Assembly: GCA_017451685.1 (NCBI GenBank)
Contig: JAFTNV010000017.1
Location: 26,502-90,501, forward strand
Direction: 5' to 3'
DNA from: Alistipes sp.
GTDB taxonomy: Bacteria; Bacteroidota; Bacteroidia; Bacteroidales; Rikenellaceae
DNA: 64,000 nt
Shown here piece after piece: positions 53,300-60,970 of the stretch. The number at the start of each line of letters is the position of its first letter. The stretch's first letter is position 1. The notes under the pieces were generated by a model, which saw nothing but the letters and a program-made list of their open reading frames with translations, ran no database searches and was not told the origin of the DNA. A program made the position numbers and the translations under genes.

Positions 53300-54838
53300 T
53301 TACTCTGCTTTCTTTGCTCGATACTGCTGATTAGGGTGATTCATTGGATACTTTCTTTCCAATAAACCGTCATTAATCATTCTCGCAATATAATAATTCT
53401 TAATATATTGAGGGCTTCTACCCACTAAATTAGCAATATCTTCTAATGAGCAGAATTCCTGACAACTATCAAGTATCGCTTGTTGCATTTCACCCTTACT
53501 ATACCGTTTCTTACTAGCAACATTACTAGCAACATTACTAGCAACATTACTAGCAACATTACTAGCAACATTACTAGCAACATTACTAGCAACATTGTCG
53601 TCTTTTGCCTTATTAGTAAAATCTATATCCAACTGACCATCTGCAACATAAGCAGCATCCGCAACATTTACACCGAAGACTGTAATATTTGCTACCGAAA
53701 ATGTTGCATCACCATTTCCATTCTCTCGCAACTCCTTTTGAACACGTGCAATTCCTCGATTATATCTATTGACATAGCCTAACAACTTCATTGCCTCTGC
53801 AATAACGGGATTACGGTAATCATTGACATTCGGGAAATTCTCCTTATTGGCATTACCATACAATCCACCAGCATTATCAATCTCAATGCGATTTTGATAC
53901 TGATAGAATTTTATAGGCGTATTAGATTGATAATCTCTGTGCATTACAGCATTCATCAACAACTCACGAACAGCCCAAGTCGGATAGTTGTAAACCATCT
54001 TCTCACGCAATGGACTTATTGGCTTGGGACTCTTCTCTACAATAGCAGTCTCGATAAATGTGTCGAGCTTTGGCAATATATCGAGGAGGCAACCTGAAAA
54101 CTTGTGCTCATTAACAATATCCGCCGCATTATCCTCGCCCTTAAAGCGAACATACTGAACATACGCACCAGGGAGATAATACTCTGGACGCTTGCCAAAC
54201 AACAATATCGCTGCATAAGTAGGGCAATCCTCCTTCAAGCTATACAAACGAAGTGCTGCCATCTGCTCCTTAATATCACGCTTATCGTCCACAAGCACAT
54301 CTTCATCAATAGCCGTAGGAAGATAGATATTCTTGAACAAGTCTAATTTCAAGTCGTCGAGTGTAGCCTCCTTGCAAGGATATGTTTCAAACGACCACAA
54401 ATTAGCCTGCCTACGCTCCTTCAATGCTCTCTCCTCCGCCTCGGTAGCAATATCTTTTCGTGGACCGATACGAATCCAAGTCTTACCTTTGAACTTTACA
54501 GGAGGAAATGGATGAGGTACAACCTCAACTACAAGCAAATCGCCCTCATCGTACGAGAATTTCTCAACACTCATAGATGGGAACGGAAGAATGTTACCAT
54601 CAGAGCGAATGGCTGTGATAGTTTTGTATAGTTTATCATCTACGCGCAATCCTGAAAGCTTTCCATTGTCGTGCGCTCCAAGAATAAGGTATCCATTCTT
54701 GCCACTTCCAGGCATATCGTTTGAGAATGCACAGATAGCTTCGCAGAACTTCTTCATATTGTCCTTAGAAGATGTGCGCTCGATGTGATAATTCTCAATA
54801 TCACCTATCATCGCCAATGCTTGGTCTTTGCTAATCAT
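53300..54838 (-). CDS. AlbA/Schlafen-type ATP-binding protein with NVAS repeat linker
   Basis: 512 residues. N-terminal AlbA-2 (Schlafen) domain: IERTSSKDNMKKFCEAICAFSNDMPG, GYLILGAHDNGKLSG, and VKFKGKTWIRIG near residue 120. The middle looks like the associated GHKL-like region (REKMVYNYPTWAVRELLMNAVMHRDY, NRIEIDNAGG) found in many putative regulators. Residues 415-442 are seven copies of Asn-Val-Ala-Ser, coded by a 12-bp tandem repeat. The C-terminus has a winged-HTH-like end (EFCSLEDIANLVGRSPQYIKNYYI). The function may be regulation or anti-phage defence; not proven. Confidence 0.82.
   Translation of the reverse strand: MISKDQALAMIGDIENYHIERTSSKDNMKKFCEAICAFSNDMPGSGKNGYLILGAHDNGKLSGLRVDDKLYKTITAIRSDGNILPFPSMSVEKFSYDEGDLLVVEVVPHPFPPVKFKGKTWIRIGPRKDIATEAEERALKERRQANLWSFETYPCKEATLDDLKLDLFKNIYLPTAIDEDVLVDDKRDIKEQMAALRLYSLKEDCPTYAAILLFGKRPEYYLPGAYVQYVRFKGEDNAADIVNEHKFSGCLLDILPKLDTFIETAIVEKSPKPISPLREKMVYNYPTWAVRELLMNAVMHRDYQSNTPIKFYQYQNRIEIDNAGGLYGNANKENFPNVNDYRNPVIAEAMKLLGYVNRYNRGIARVQKELRENGNGDATFSVANITVFGVNVADAAYVADGQLDIDFTNKAKDDNVASNVASNVASNVASNVASNVASNVASKKRYSKGEMQQAILDSCQEFCSLEDIANLVGRSPQYIKNYYIARMINDGLLERKYPMNHPNQQYRAKKAE
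53513..53596. repeat. Seven tandem copies of a 12-bp unit
   Basis: actagcaacatt repeats seven times without change (84 bp). On the minus strand it codes NVAS repeats. As the unit is a multiple of 3, copy-number change would keep the frame. Confidence 0.97.
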
Positions 54839-54880
54839 ATTCTGTATGCTTTTATATCTGATTACAAATATACGAATTTT

Positions 54881-56182
54881 TTACTTCCCTGCGAAATATG
54901 GGTGATTCATCAGCTCCATAGCGGTCTGTTCCTCTGTGATTTTGATGTATTTCATAAATTCCTTCTCGGTCTTATGTCCCGTAATCTTCATAATCGCAAT
55001 TGTAGGGATGCCTGCCAAATACATATTTGTAGCTCCGCTACGGCGTGCAGTATGAGTCTTAACAAGTTCACACCTCTCAACCAAGTGCGATTTCTTCTCG
55101 CCATTCTCCACATACGACACCTCGACCATATCGACAATACCAGCTTCACGGGCAATCTCCTTGATATACTTATTCACCTTCTGCTCGTAAGTTTTTGGCA
55201 AGCGATTTTCGTATTTATCAAGAATTGCTTGCAACTCGGCACGAATAGGGATAACGACTTTATTGCCTGTTTTCTGCTGCTTGAGGTCGATAACCTTTTG
55301 ACCGTTATCTAATGTACGGATATTACCCTCATTGATTGTTGAGTAGTCGCTAAAACGCTGTGCAGTATAACAACCCACAAGGAAAATATCCCTCGCAATA
55401 CACTTGTGTTTATCTTCCTTCAAATCGACTTCGGCGATGGCACGAATCTCCGACTCCGTAAGATAGATATTCTCCACCTCTGCTGTCAGCACACGAAACT
55501 TGCGACTCTCAATCAAGCCATTATCGTGCAAACCCTCCTCGCGAGCTGCGCGCATAATGATTTTAAGCTCCTTAACATGGCGACCAATTGTGTTTATGGA
55601 GTAGTCCTTTGCGGTGAAATATGCAACAAAATCATCGTAAAACTTCAAATCAATATCGCCAAAGCCATATCGCTTGTGCATTGCTTTGCAGAACTCATCA
55701 AACTGAATAATAAAACCTTTGTAGTTCTTGATTGTTGAGAGCCCGTAACGCAACTTGTGAATATTAAGACGCTCGCCACTCTCCATCTCTCGTACATATC
55801 GAGCAATATAATCCGAGAGCGACTCTCGGCTACGCACACGCTTCCCATTGACAGCACTGCGAGGATGGTGGAACGCATAGATAATCTTCTCCAACTTCGT
55901 CTTTGTCATTGCGTGTTCGGGATCTTTGGCAATCTCTCCAAGAATAAAACTTCGCAACTCAGAGAGATTTTTCATCAGTTCTCTTCCCTGCTGCTCTGAG
56001 AAATCATCGGTGAAAGCAAAGCGACTTTTCACACTCTGCTTTTTATTGTCCCAAGCATCAGACCAAACCAAATACCGAGTTTCAACATAGAACGAAGTGT
56101 GCCTATCTACATTAAAACGAATATAGACTTTTGTTAATATATTCTTGCGTGTTGTGCGAGTTTTGTATGCAAAGGTTGCCAT
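54881..56182 (-). CDS. Tyrosine integrase of the element
   Basis: 433 residues. N-terminal Arm-type domain, SAM-like core-binding domain (SLSDYIARYVREMESGER, residues 121-138), then catalytic domain with R276 (YTAQRFSD), K304 (QQKTGNK), H377 and R380 (THTARRSG), H403 (TGHKTEKE) and Y412 (KYIKI). All are in place. It would insert the element at the tRNA-Cys 3' end. It sits at the right end and reads inward. Confidence 0.93.
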   Translation of the reverse strand: MATFAYKTRTTRKNILTKVYIRFNVDRHTSFYVETRYLVWSDAWDNKKQSVKSRFAFTDDFSEQQGRELMKNLSELRSFILGEIAKDPEHAMTKTKLEKIIYAFHHPRSAVNGKRVRSRESLSDYIARYVREMESGERLNIHKLRYGLSTIKNYKGFIIQFDEFCKAMHKRYGFGDIDLKFYDDFVAYFTAKDYSINTIGRHVKELKIIMRAAREEGLHDNGLIESRKFRVLTAEVENIYLTESEIRAIAEVDLKEDKHKCIARDIFLVGCYTAQRFSDYSTINEGNIRTLDNGQKVIDLKQQKTGNKVVIPIRAELQAILDKYENRLPKTYEQKVNKYIKEIAREAGIVDMVEVSYVENGEKKSHLVERCELVKTHTARRSGATNMYLAGIPTIAIMKITGHKTEKEFMKYIKITEEQTAMELMNHPYFAGK

Positions 56183-56359
56183 AGCCCGTAATTTTAATTT
56201 CTACCGCAAAGATAGAAATTTTGTACGGTATTTGTACGGCAATCACAAAATTTTCTCCAACTTTATTTTGCCACAGTTTTCGCCCGGCGTACATAATCTA
56301 TTAATATATAAGGTAATTAAAATTAAAGGGGATTAAATCTGATTAAAATTTATAGCGTT

Positions 56360-56372
56360 CGCTTCAGACCTC
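56360..56372. repeat. attR: 13-bp direct repeat
   Basis: cgcttcagacctc, identical to 46606-46618. Upstream bases differ from the tRNA, which marks the element side. Confidence 0.8.
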
Positions 56373-56374
56373 GT

Positions 56375-56405
56375 AAGAAGCACTACTTTATGTGGTGCTT
56401 CTTTT
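56375..56405 (+). terminator. Probable original terminator of tRNA-Cys, displaced by the insertion
   Basis: aagaagcac (56375-56383) pairs with gtgcttctt (56395-56403), then T-rich. It follows attR with the spacing expected for a tRNA terminator. Confidence 0.7.
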
Positions 56406-56474
56406 TGTTGTGCGGTGTAAGGATTGATACTTTCGTGCAAGGTATCCCCGCTAGCTTCGGGCTAATGCCCTCGC

Positions 56475-56489
56475 TTCGAATCCGCTTCA
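56475..56489 (+). repeat. Second copy of the tRNA-Cys T-arm sequence
   Basis: ttcgaatccgcttca matches tRNA-Cys bases 46598-46612 exactly, about 100 bases beyond attR. Possibly a relic of an earlier insertion. Confidence 0.55.
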
Positions 56490-56522
56490 ACATCATAATT
56501 AACGGAATTGTAACAACCATTT

Positions 56523-56575
56523 AACATCATAAATGATGTTGGGCGTGGTGGTTTCGAGAATTTTTACTACCTTTG
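56523..56575 (+). promoter_or_regulatory. Palindromic operator candidate and -7 box of the metal locus
   Basis: aacatcat-aa-atgatgtt at 56523-56540, with another aacatcat at 56489-56496, upstream of TACCTTTG at 56568-56575. No good TTG is found 19 bp upstream of the box, so an activator or repressor may decide the activity. Confidence 0.5.
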
Positions 56576-56588
56576 TCGCGTAACCTTA

Positions 56589-56867
56589 ATGAGAAATATG
56601 AAGATTAAAGAGCAGTACAAGGTAAGGCAGATGGCTGGCGAGCATGTGGTAATCATGCAGGGCAAGCAAGGAAGCGACCTTACGCGCATCATCTCGTTGA
56701 ACGAGAGTGCATTATATCTATGGAACGCCATCGAGGGCAAGTGTTTCGATGTGGATGTCGTAGCGGGGCTCCTGGCCGAGCACTACGGCATTGACGACGA
56801 GGTAGCACAGCGCGATGCGGCACGTTGGATAGACAAGCTCGACGAGTGCGGCCTCATAGAGGAGTAA
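56589..56867 (+). CDS. PqqD-like protein (RRE fold)
   Basis: 92 residues. Seen: VIMQGKQGSDLTRIISLNESALYLWNAIEG, then VVAGLLAEHYGIDDEVAQRDAARWIDKLDECGLI: the winged-helix layout of PqqD, a peptide chaperone. Such domains bind a precursor peptide for a partner enzyme. No radical-SAM or other RiPP enzyme lies near, which is odd; here it starts a metal-handling operon. Confidence 0.83.
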   Translation: MRNMKIKEQYKVRQMAGEHVVIMQGKQGSDLTRIISLNESALYLWNAIEGKCFDVDVVAGLLAEHYGIDDEVAQRDAARWIDKLDECGLIEE

Positions 56868-56881
56868 CAACAATACGCGGA

Positions 56882-57319
56882 ATGAAGCGACTAAAGACGA
56901 TATACGCGATGCTATTAGCGGTGGTATACATCACCGCCGTGGCGATGTCGTCGCTATCGGTATTCATCTGCGACCACGACCATCTACACCACAGCACCTC
57001 GGAGGAGGCAGCGCACACGCATAGCTGCACATGTTGCGCGCACACCAATAGTGCGCAGGAGAGCTATAGCTGCGACCATCATCACGACCTCCTTAGCGAC
57101 AACCTCACAGAGTACATTACGAGCAGCGAGCGCGGCACAGCACGCCATGCTTACTACGTATCATCTATTACGGACTATGCCACGATAGCGACGTTCGACA
57201 TCGACATAGCCCCTCAAACAACCGCTATCACGGCCCACAACACGGGCTATGAAGCCACGCCGCCACGGGCGGCATTCATCGCGCACGAGTCGCTACGTGC
57301 CCCTCCTTATTGGGTATAA
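56882..57319 (+). CDS. Exported His/Cys-rich protein, probable metal binder
   Basis: 145 residues from ATG 56882 (an upstream start would overlap the PqqD gene). Signal peptide or anchor at residues 4-25. Then many metal-ligand groups: CDHDHLHH, HTHSCTCCAH and CDHHHD. The second half lacks them. No catalogue name known to me. The place ahead of a TonB receptor and an HMA-domain protein suggests a periplasmic metal buffer or sensor. Confidence 0.7.
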   Translation: MKRLKTIYAMLLAVVYITAVAMSSLSVFICDHDHLHHSTSEEAAHTHSCTCCAHTNSAQESYSCDHHHDLLSDNLTEYITSSERGTARHAYYVSSITDYATIATFDIDIAPQTTAITAHNTGYEATPPRAAFIAHESLRAPPYWV

Positions 57320-57322
57320 GGC

Positions 57323-57377
57323 GCATACGCTGTATGCTGCCGCAATAGCCACATGGCTACGGTGAGGCACAGCCTCA
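57323..57377 (+). promoter_or_regulatory. Three small hairpins ahead of the TonB receptor
   Basis: gcatac/gtatgc (57323-57337), tagcca/tggcta (57346-57359) and gtgaggc/gcctcac (57361-57377) follow one another in the leader. They could influence read-through or message stability. Confidence 0.4.
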
Positions 57378-57403
57378 CGCAGTATTTTACCCAACACAAA
57401 AGG

Positions 57404-59779
57404 ATGAAAATGAAAAAATCAGCAATATTTCTAATTATTATGCTCGCAATGCCCATGATGGCATTTGCGCAGCGTACCCTTGTGGGCAAGGTCATTGATG
57501 CCGAGAGTGGACAGCCTCTCATCGGCGCATCGCTCTACTGGAAGAACACAACGGCAGGAGCCACGACATCGACAGATGGTAGCTTCTCGATAAAGCGCGT
57601 ACACGGCTTCGAGACACTCGTCGTAGACTACATAGGCTACGATATCGTCGAGATGGTGATGGACGACCGCGACAAGAACAACATAACCATCGAGCTACAG
57701 CCCTCGGCCGTGGATATCGACGAGGTGGTTGTCGAGGGTCAGCAGCGCGGTAACTACGCCAAGACGAGCGGCATCACGCGCCAGGAGCAGATTTCATTCG
57801 CGGGTCTCTGTAAGATGGCATGTTGCTCGTTGGCCGAGTCGTTCGAGAACTCGGCATCCGTGACGGTAGGCTATAGCGATGCTATCTCGGGAGCACGACA
57901 GATTAAGATGCTCGGCCTCGCGGGCACGTACACACAGATACTCGACGAGAACCGCCCCATCATGCAGGGCGCAGGTGCGGCATACGGCCTTAGTTACACG
58001 CCCGGTATGTGGCTCAACTCGATACAGGTATCTAAGGGTGTGGCATCCGTGACTGCGGGTCACGAGGCCATAACCGGACAGATAAACCTCGAGCACCGCA
58101 AGCCCACGGACGACGAGCGCTTCTTCCTAAACCTATACTTCGACTCGGAGTTGCGCCCCGAGATAAACGTATCGTCGGCGATACCTCTGACGAAGGATAA
58201 GAGCCTCTCGACTGTAATCATGGCACACGGCTCGCTCGACACCGCCACGCACGACATGAACAAGGATGGCTTCGTGGATATGCCCAAGGCCAACCAGATA
58301 AACGTGGCGAACAAGTGGCTATGGCAGAATGCTGGAGGTGTGCAGCTACGCTGGGGTTGGAAGGTTGTTAACGAGAACCGTCTCGGTGGTGCCCTCGGCT
58401 ACAAGAAGAGCCTCTACGACGAGATGATGTCCGACCCGCTCAACACCCCCTACGGCTCGAAGATACACAACCGCAACATCAACGCCTACGCCAAGCTCGG
58501 CATCCCCGTAGGCTATGAGCGCACCTTCACGGGCGACCCCGAGGATGCGGTGCAGAACAACGTGGCGATGATTCTCGACTACGACAACTACCTCACCGAC
58601 TCGTACTTTGGCGTAAACACCGTAGATGTTGTGGAGAATGCCTTCCGCTTCAACGCCACATACGCCCACTACTTCACCCAGCGTTCGTCGCTCAACGCCG
58701 GCGTGTCGGCATACGCGCGTATGATGGACAACAACTATTTCCAGCAGAGTGTCACCGAGGCGGGCGACATCGTCCAGAAGTGGCCCTTTGCGGGTAAGTC
58801 GATGCTCATAGAACCAGGCATCTTCGCCGAGTACACCTACAATATCGAGGAGAAGTTTTCATTGGTCGTAGGTCTTCGTGGCGACTACTCGATGATCGAC
58901 GGCGACTATTACTACGACGGCAAGGAGCGCAACAAGGTACTTATCACACCGCGCTCACATATACGCTGGAGCATCACGCCACGCACGACGCTCCGCGCCT
59001 CGGCAGGCATGGGCTACCGTCGCCAGAACCTCGTGACGGATAACATCTGGATGATGACAACGTCGCGCGACATCAAGTTTGCGCATCTCACGGACGACAT
59101 GGAGGCTGCAGCGACCTTCGGTGGTAGCCTCTCGCAGACATTCCGCCTTGCGGGTGACGACCAGACGACAATCAGCTTCGACTACTTCCGCACGCAGTTC
59201 TTCAACACCATGGTCTTCGACCAGGAGACGGCGGATAACACCATCCGAATATACAACAGCAAAGGTAAGTCGTTCACGGACAACTACCAGATTGACTTCA
59301 ACTGGACACCGTTCCGTGGCTTCGACCTCTTTGCTACGTTCCGCTACACGAATGCCAAGATGACCATCGAGCGCGATGGTAAGGAGATACTCGTGGAGCG
59401 TCCCCTCACCTCGCGTTATAAGGGTCTTATCAACATCCAGTATGCCGTTAGCCGCTGGGTATTCGATGTCACGGCACAGCTCAACGGCCCCGTGCGTCTG
59501 CCCGAATTGCAGGGAGATATGGTTGCTGCGGTCGAGAATCCCAACCTCTCGCCCATCTACCCCATGTTCTTTGCACAGGTGAGCTACAAGATAAGTAACC
59601 TCACGCTCTATCTCGGTTGCGAGAATATCGCCAACTACGTGCAGGGACACAACGGCCACGGCCAGGCGCCCATCCTCGGCTCGGATGCCCCCTATGCCGA
59701 GGGCTTCAACTCATCGGCCGTGTGGGGCCCGCTGATGGGACGTAAGTTCTACATAGGCCTTCGCCTGAACCTATACTAA
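57404..59779 (+). CDS. TonB-dependent outer-membrane receptor
   Basis: 791 residues from ATG 57404, which places the signal peptide (MKMKKSAIFLIIMLAMPMMAFAQ) at the true start; an upstream ATG at 57353 would give an odd leader. A CarboxypepD-like domain (RTLVGKVIDAESGQPLIGAS, residues 24-105) comes first, then the plug (CCSLAESFENSASVTVGYSD, GARQIKMLGLAGTYTQILDENRP) and a 22-strand barrel ending in FYIGLRLNLY. The plug has a Cys pair (KMACCS). Together with the His-rich and HMA proteins it points to metal, perhaps copper, uptake. Confidence 0.93.
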   Translation: MKMKKSAIFLIIMLAMPMMAFAQRTLVGKVIDAESGQPLIGASLYWKNTTAGATTSTDGSFSIKRVHGFETLVVDYIGYDIVEMVMDDRDKNNITIELQPSAVDIDEVVVEGQQRGNYAKTSGITRQEQISFAGLCKMACCSLAESFENSASVTVGYSDAISGARQIKMLGLAGTYTQILDENRPIMQGAGAAYGLSYTPGMWLNSIQVSKGVASVTAGHEAITGQINLEHRKPTDDERFFLNLYFDSELRPEINVSSAIPLTKDKSLSTVIMAHGSLDTATHDMNKDGFVDMPKANQINVANKWLWQNAGGVQLRWGWKVVNENRLGGALGYKKSLYDEMMSDPLNTPYGSKIHNRNINAYAKLGIPVGYERTFTGDPEDAVQNNVAMILDYDNYLTDSYFGVNTVDVVENAFRFNATYAHYFTQRSSLNAGVSAYARMMDNNYFQQSVTEAGDIVQKWPFAGKSMLIEPGIFAEYTYNIEEKFSLVVGLRGDYSMIDGDYYYDGKERNKVLITPRSHIRWSITPRTTLRASAGMGYRRQNLVTDNIWMMTTSRDIKFAHLTDDMEAAATFGGSLSQTFRLAGDDQTTISFDYFRTQFFNTMVFDQETADNTIRIYNSKGKSFTDNYQIDFNWTPFRGFDLFATFRYTNAKMTIERDGKEILVERPLTSRYKGLINIQYAVSRWVFDVTAQLNGPVRLPELQGDMVAAVENPNLSPIYPMFFAQVSYKISNLTLYLGCENIANYVQGHNGHGQAPILGSDAPYAEGFNSSAVWGPLMGRKFYIGLRLNLY

Positions 59780-59826
59780 ACAATAAACAGAGGATTAATT
59801 ACGTTAATAACTAAAACTATAGAACT

Positions 59827-60126
59827 ATGAAGAAGATTCTTTTTATGTGCTTTATCGCACTCTTCAGCCTCGGTGTAGCCAACGCCCAGGAGCCTAAGAA
59901 GGCAGAGAAGAAGACCGTAACTACGGAGTTTGTTACCGATATCGACTGCGCCGGCTGCGCTAAGAAGGTGACTAACACCATACCCTACGAGAAGGGTGTT
60001 AAGGATGTTCAGGTTGACGTTCCCACGAAGACCGTGACCGTGACCTTCGACCCAGCAAAGACTAACGAGGAGACCCTCGTTAAGGCCTTCGCGAAGATTA
60101 AGATTAAGGCCGAGGCGAAGAAATAA
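59827..60126 (+). CDS. Exported heavy-metal-associated (HMA) domain protein
   Basis: 99 residues with a signal peptide (cut after about residue 20, ANAQ). HMA fold with metal motif DCAGCAKKV (CxxC) and the usual second half VDVPTKTVTVTFDPAKTNEETL. HMA domains of this kind bind Cu(I) or other soft metals and hand them on. A periplasmic metallochaperone for the locus is likely. It is rich in Lys and follows the TonB receptor by 47 bases. Confidence 0.9.
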   Translation: MKKILFMCFIALFSLGVANAQEPKKAEKKTVTTEFVTDIDCAGCAKKVTNTIPYEKGVKDVQVDVPTKTVTVTFDPAKTNEETLVKAFAKIKIKAEAKK

Positions 60127-60140
60127 ACGGCCTCACATTC

Positions 60141-60180
60141 AACACAATAGGCGGAGCATTGATGCTCCGCCTATTGTGTT
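60141..60180. terminator. Perfect 19-bp hairpin between converging genes
   Basis: aacacaataggcggagcat (60141-60159) pairs exactly with 60162-60180 across a 2-base loop. It overlaps the stop of the minus-strand AraC gene. Confidence 0.85.
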
Positions 60181-60760
60181 ATAACTCTATATCAATGGCA
60201 ATCTCACCGTCGCTACCCCGCGCGAATGATGACCTATCCCTCAGCTGCATGGGTGTCGTGCTATAGCGACGACGAAACTGCGCGATGAAGTGCGAGGCGC
60301 TGGGGAAGCCACACACCACAGCGAGGTCGGAGATGGTTAACGTGGTGGCAAGGATTAGTTCGTGGGCAATCTTGAGCCTCTGCATAAGCAGCCAATGGTG
60401 GGGCGAGGCACTGTAACGAGCACGAAACCTACGCTTAAACGTAGACACCGAGAGGCAACAAGCATCTGCCAACTCCTCTATCGACACATTCCTTAGAAGG
60501 CTCGCAGCTATCGCCCGCACAAAGCGTCGCTCCTCGCGTAGCAACGACTGCATCGCAGGCAACGCCTCGGCAATCTCCACTACAATATCATCGTCGGCCT
60601 CCGCCCTATCTACCGACTCGACCTCCTCAATATCCATATCGGCACTCCCGCCCTCATCACACCGTAGTGTTATGTGCAGCGCCACAGGGCCGCGCCCCAC
60701 GATATACCCACACTCCAAACGTATGCGACAACATAATCGCGAGATATTCTCCTCTTTCAT
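60179..60760 (-). CDS. AraC-family transcription regulator
   Basis: 193 residues from the ATG at 60760; a TTG at 60793 is inside the promoter and is rejected. C-terminal HTH pair: SIEELADACCLSVSTFKRRFRARYSASPHHW and VVCGFPSASHFIAQFRRRYSTTP. The N-terminal part is short and holds several Cys (CCRIRLECGY). A close paralogue of the regulator at 45080-45697. It may govern the metal locus, which converges on it. Confidence 0.88.
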   Translation of the reverse strand: MKEENISRLCCRIRLECGYIVGRGPVALHITLRCDEGGSADMDIEEVESVDRAEADDDIVVEIAEALPAMQSLLREERRFVRAIAASLLRNVSIEELADACCLSVSTFKRRFRARYSASPHHWLLMQRLKIAHELILATTLTISDLAVVCGFPSASHFIAQFRRRYSTTPMQLRDRSSFARGSDGEIAIDIEL

Positions 60761-60790
60761 CACTCTCTGCTTTGAACATGTTTTACAATA

Positions 60791-60821
60791 CAAAAGTATA
60801 GAAAATAATCCAATATTACAA
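60791..60821 (-). promoter_or_regulatory. Promoter of the AraC gene
   Basis: On the minus strand TTG (complement of 60819-60821), 20 bp, TACTTTTG (complement of 60791-60798). Confidence 0.6.
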
Positions 60822-60914
60822 TATTTTTTATACTTTAATATTATGATTGAACTGATTACGACATACTCACGCTGGTGTTATCCGTGGCTGTGGGATATTA
60901 TCGCGCACATTAAC

Positions 60915-60945
60915 TTGATAATCTTCCAAAATTTACATATCTTTG
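60915..60945 (+). promoter_or_regulatory. Promoter of the BACON/LRR lipoprotein gene
   Basis: TTG at 60915-60917, 20 bp, TATCTTTG at 60938-60945, 25 bases ahead of the ATG. Confidence 0.75.
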
Positions 60946-60970
60946 TGATAGTATCATTAATAACCCGACC

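Larger units (their letters stand above)
46606..56372. mobile_element. Integrative mobilizable element in tRNA-Cys (about 9.8 kb)
   Basis: Bounded by 13-bp direct repeats, it contains a tyrosine integrase next to the right end, an AlbA/Schlafen-type protein, two small HTH proteins, a toprim primase, MobC, a MOB-P relaxase and a four-gene cargo operon, all read on the minus strand. No conjugative transfer genes, so transfer would need a helper. Base composition is clearly more AT-rich than the flanks from about 49.8 kb to 56.3 kb. The element carries its own tRNA terminator just inside attL; what seems to be the original tRNA terminator now lies just outside attR (56375-56405). Confidence 0.85.
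56183..56588. other. Right junction region, 406 bases without a gene
   Basis: It holds the integrase upstream region, attR (56360-56372), a terminator (56375-56405), a 15-bp copy of the tRNA-Cys T-arm sequence (56475-56489), an AACATCAT palindrome (56523-56540), and a TAnnTTTG box at 56568-56575 for the downstream metal locus. Confidence 0.7.

Noticed and set aside
56475-56489. A second tRNA gene beyond attR
   Set aside because: Only the T-arm word is present; no acceptor, D or anticodon arms fit around it.
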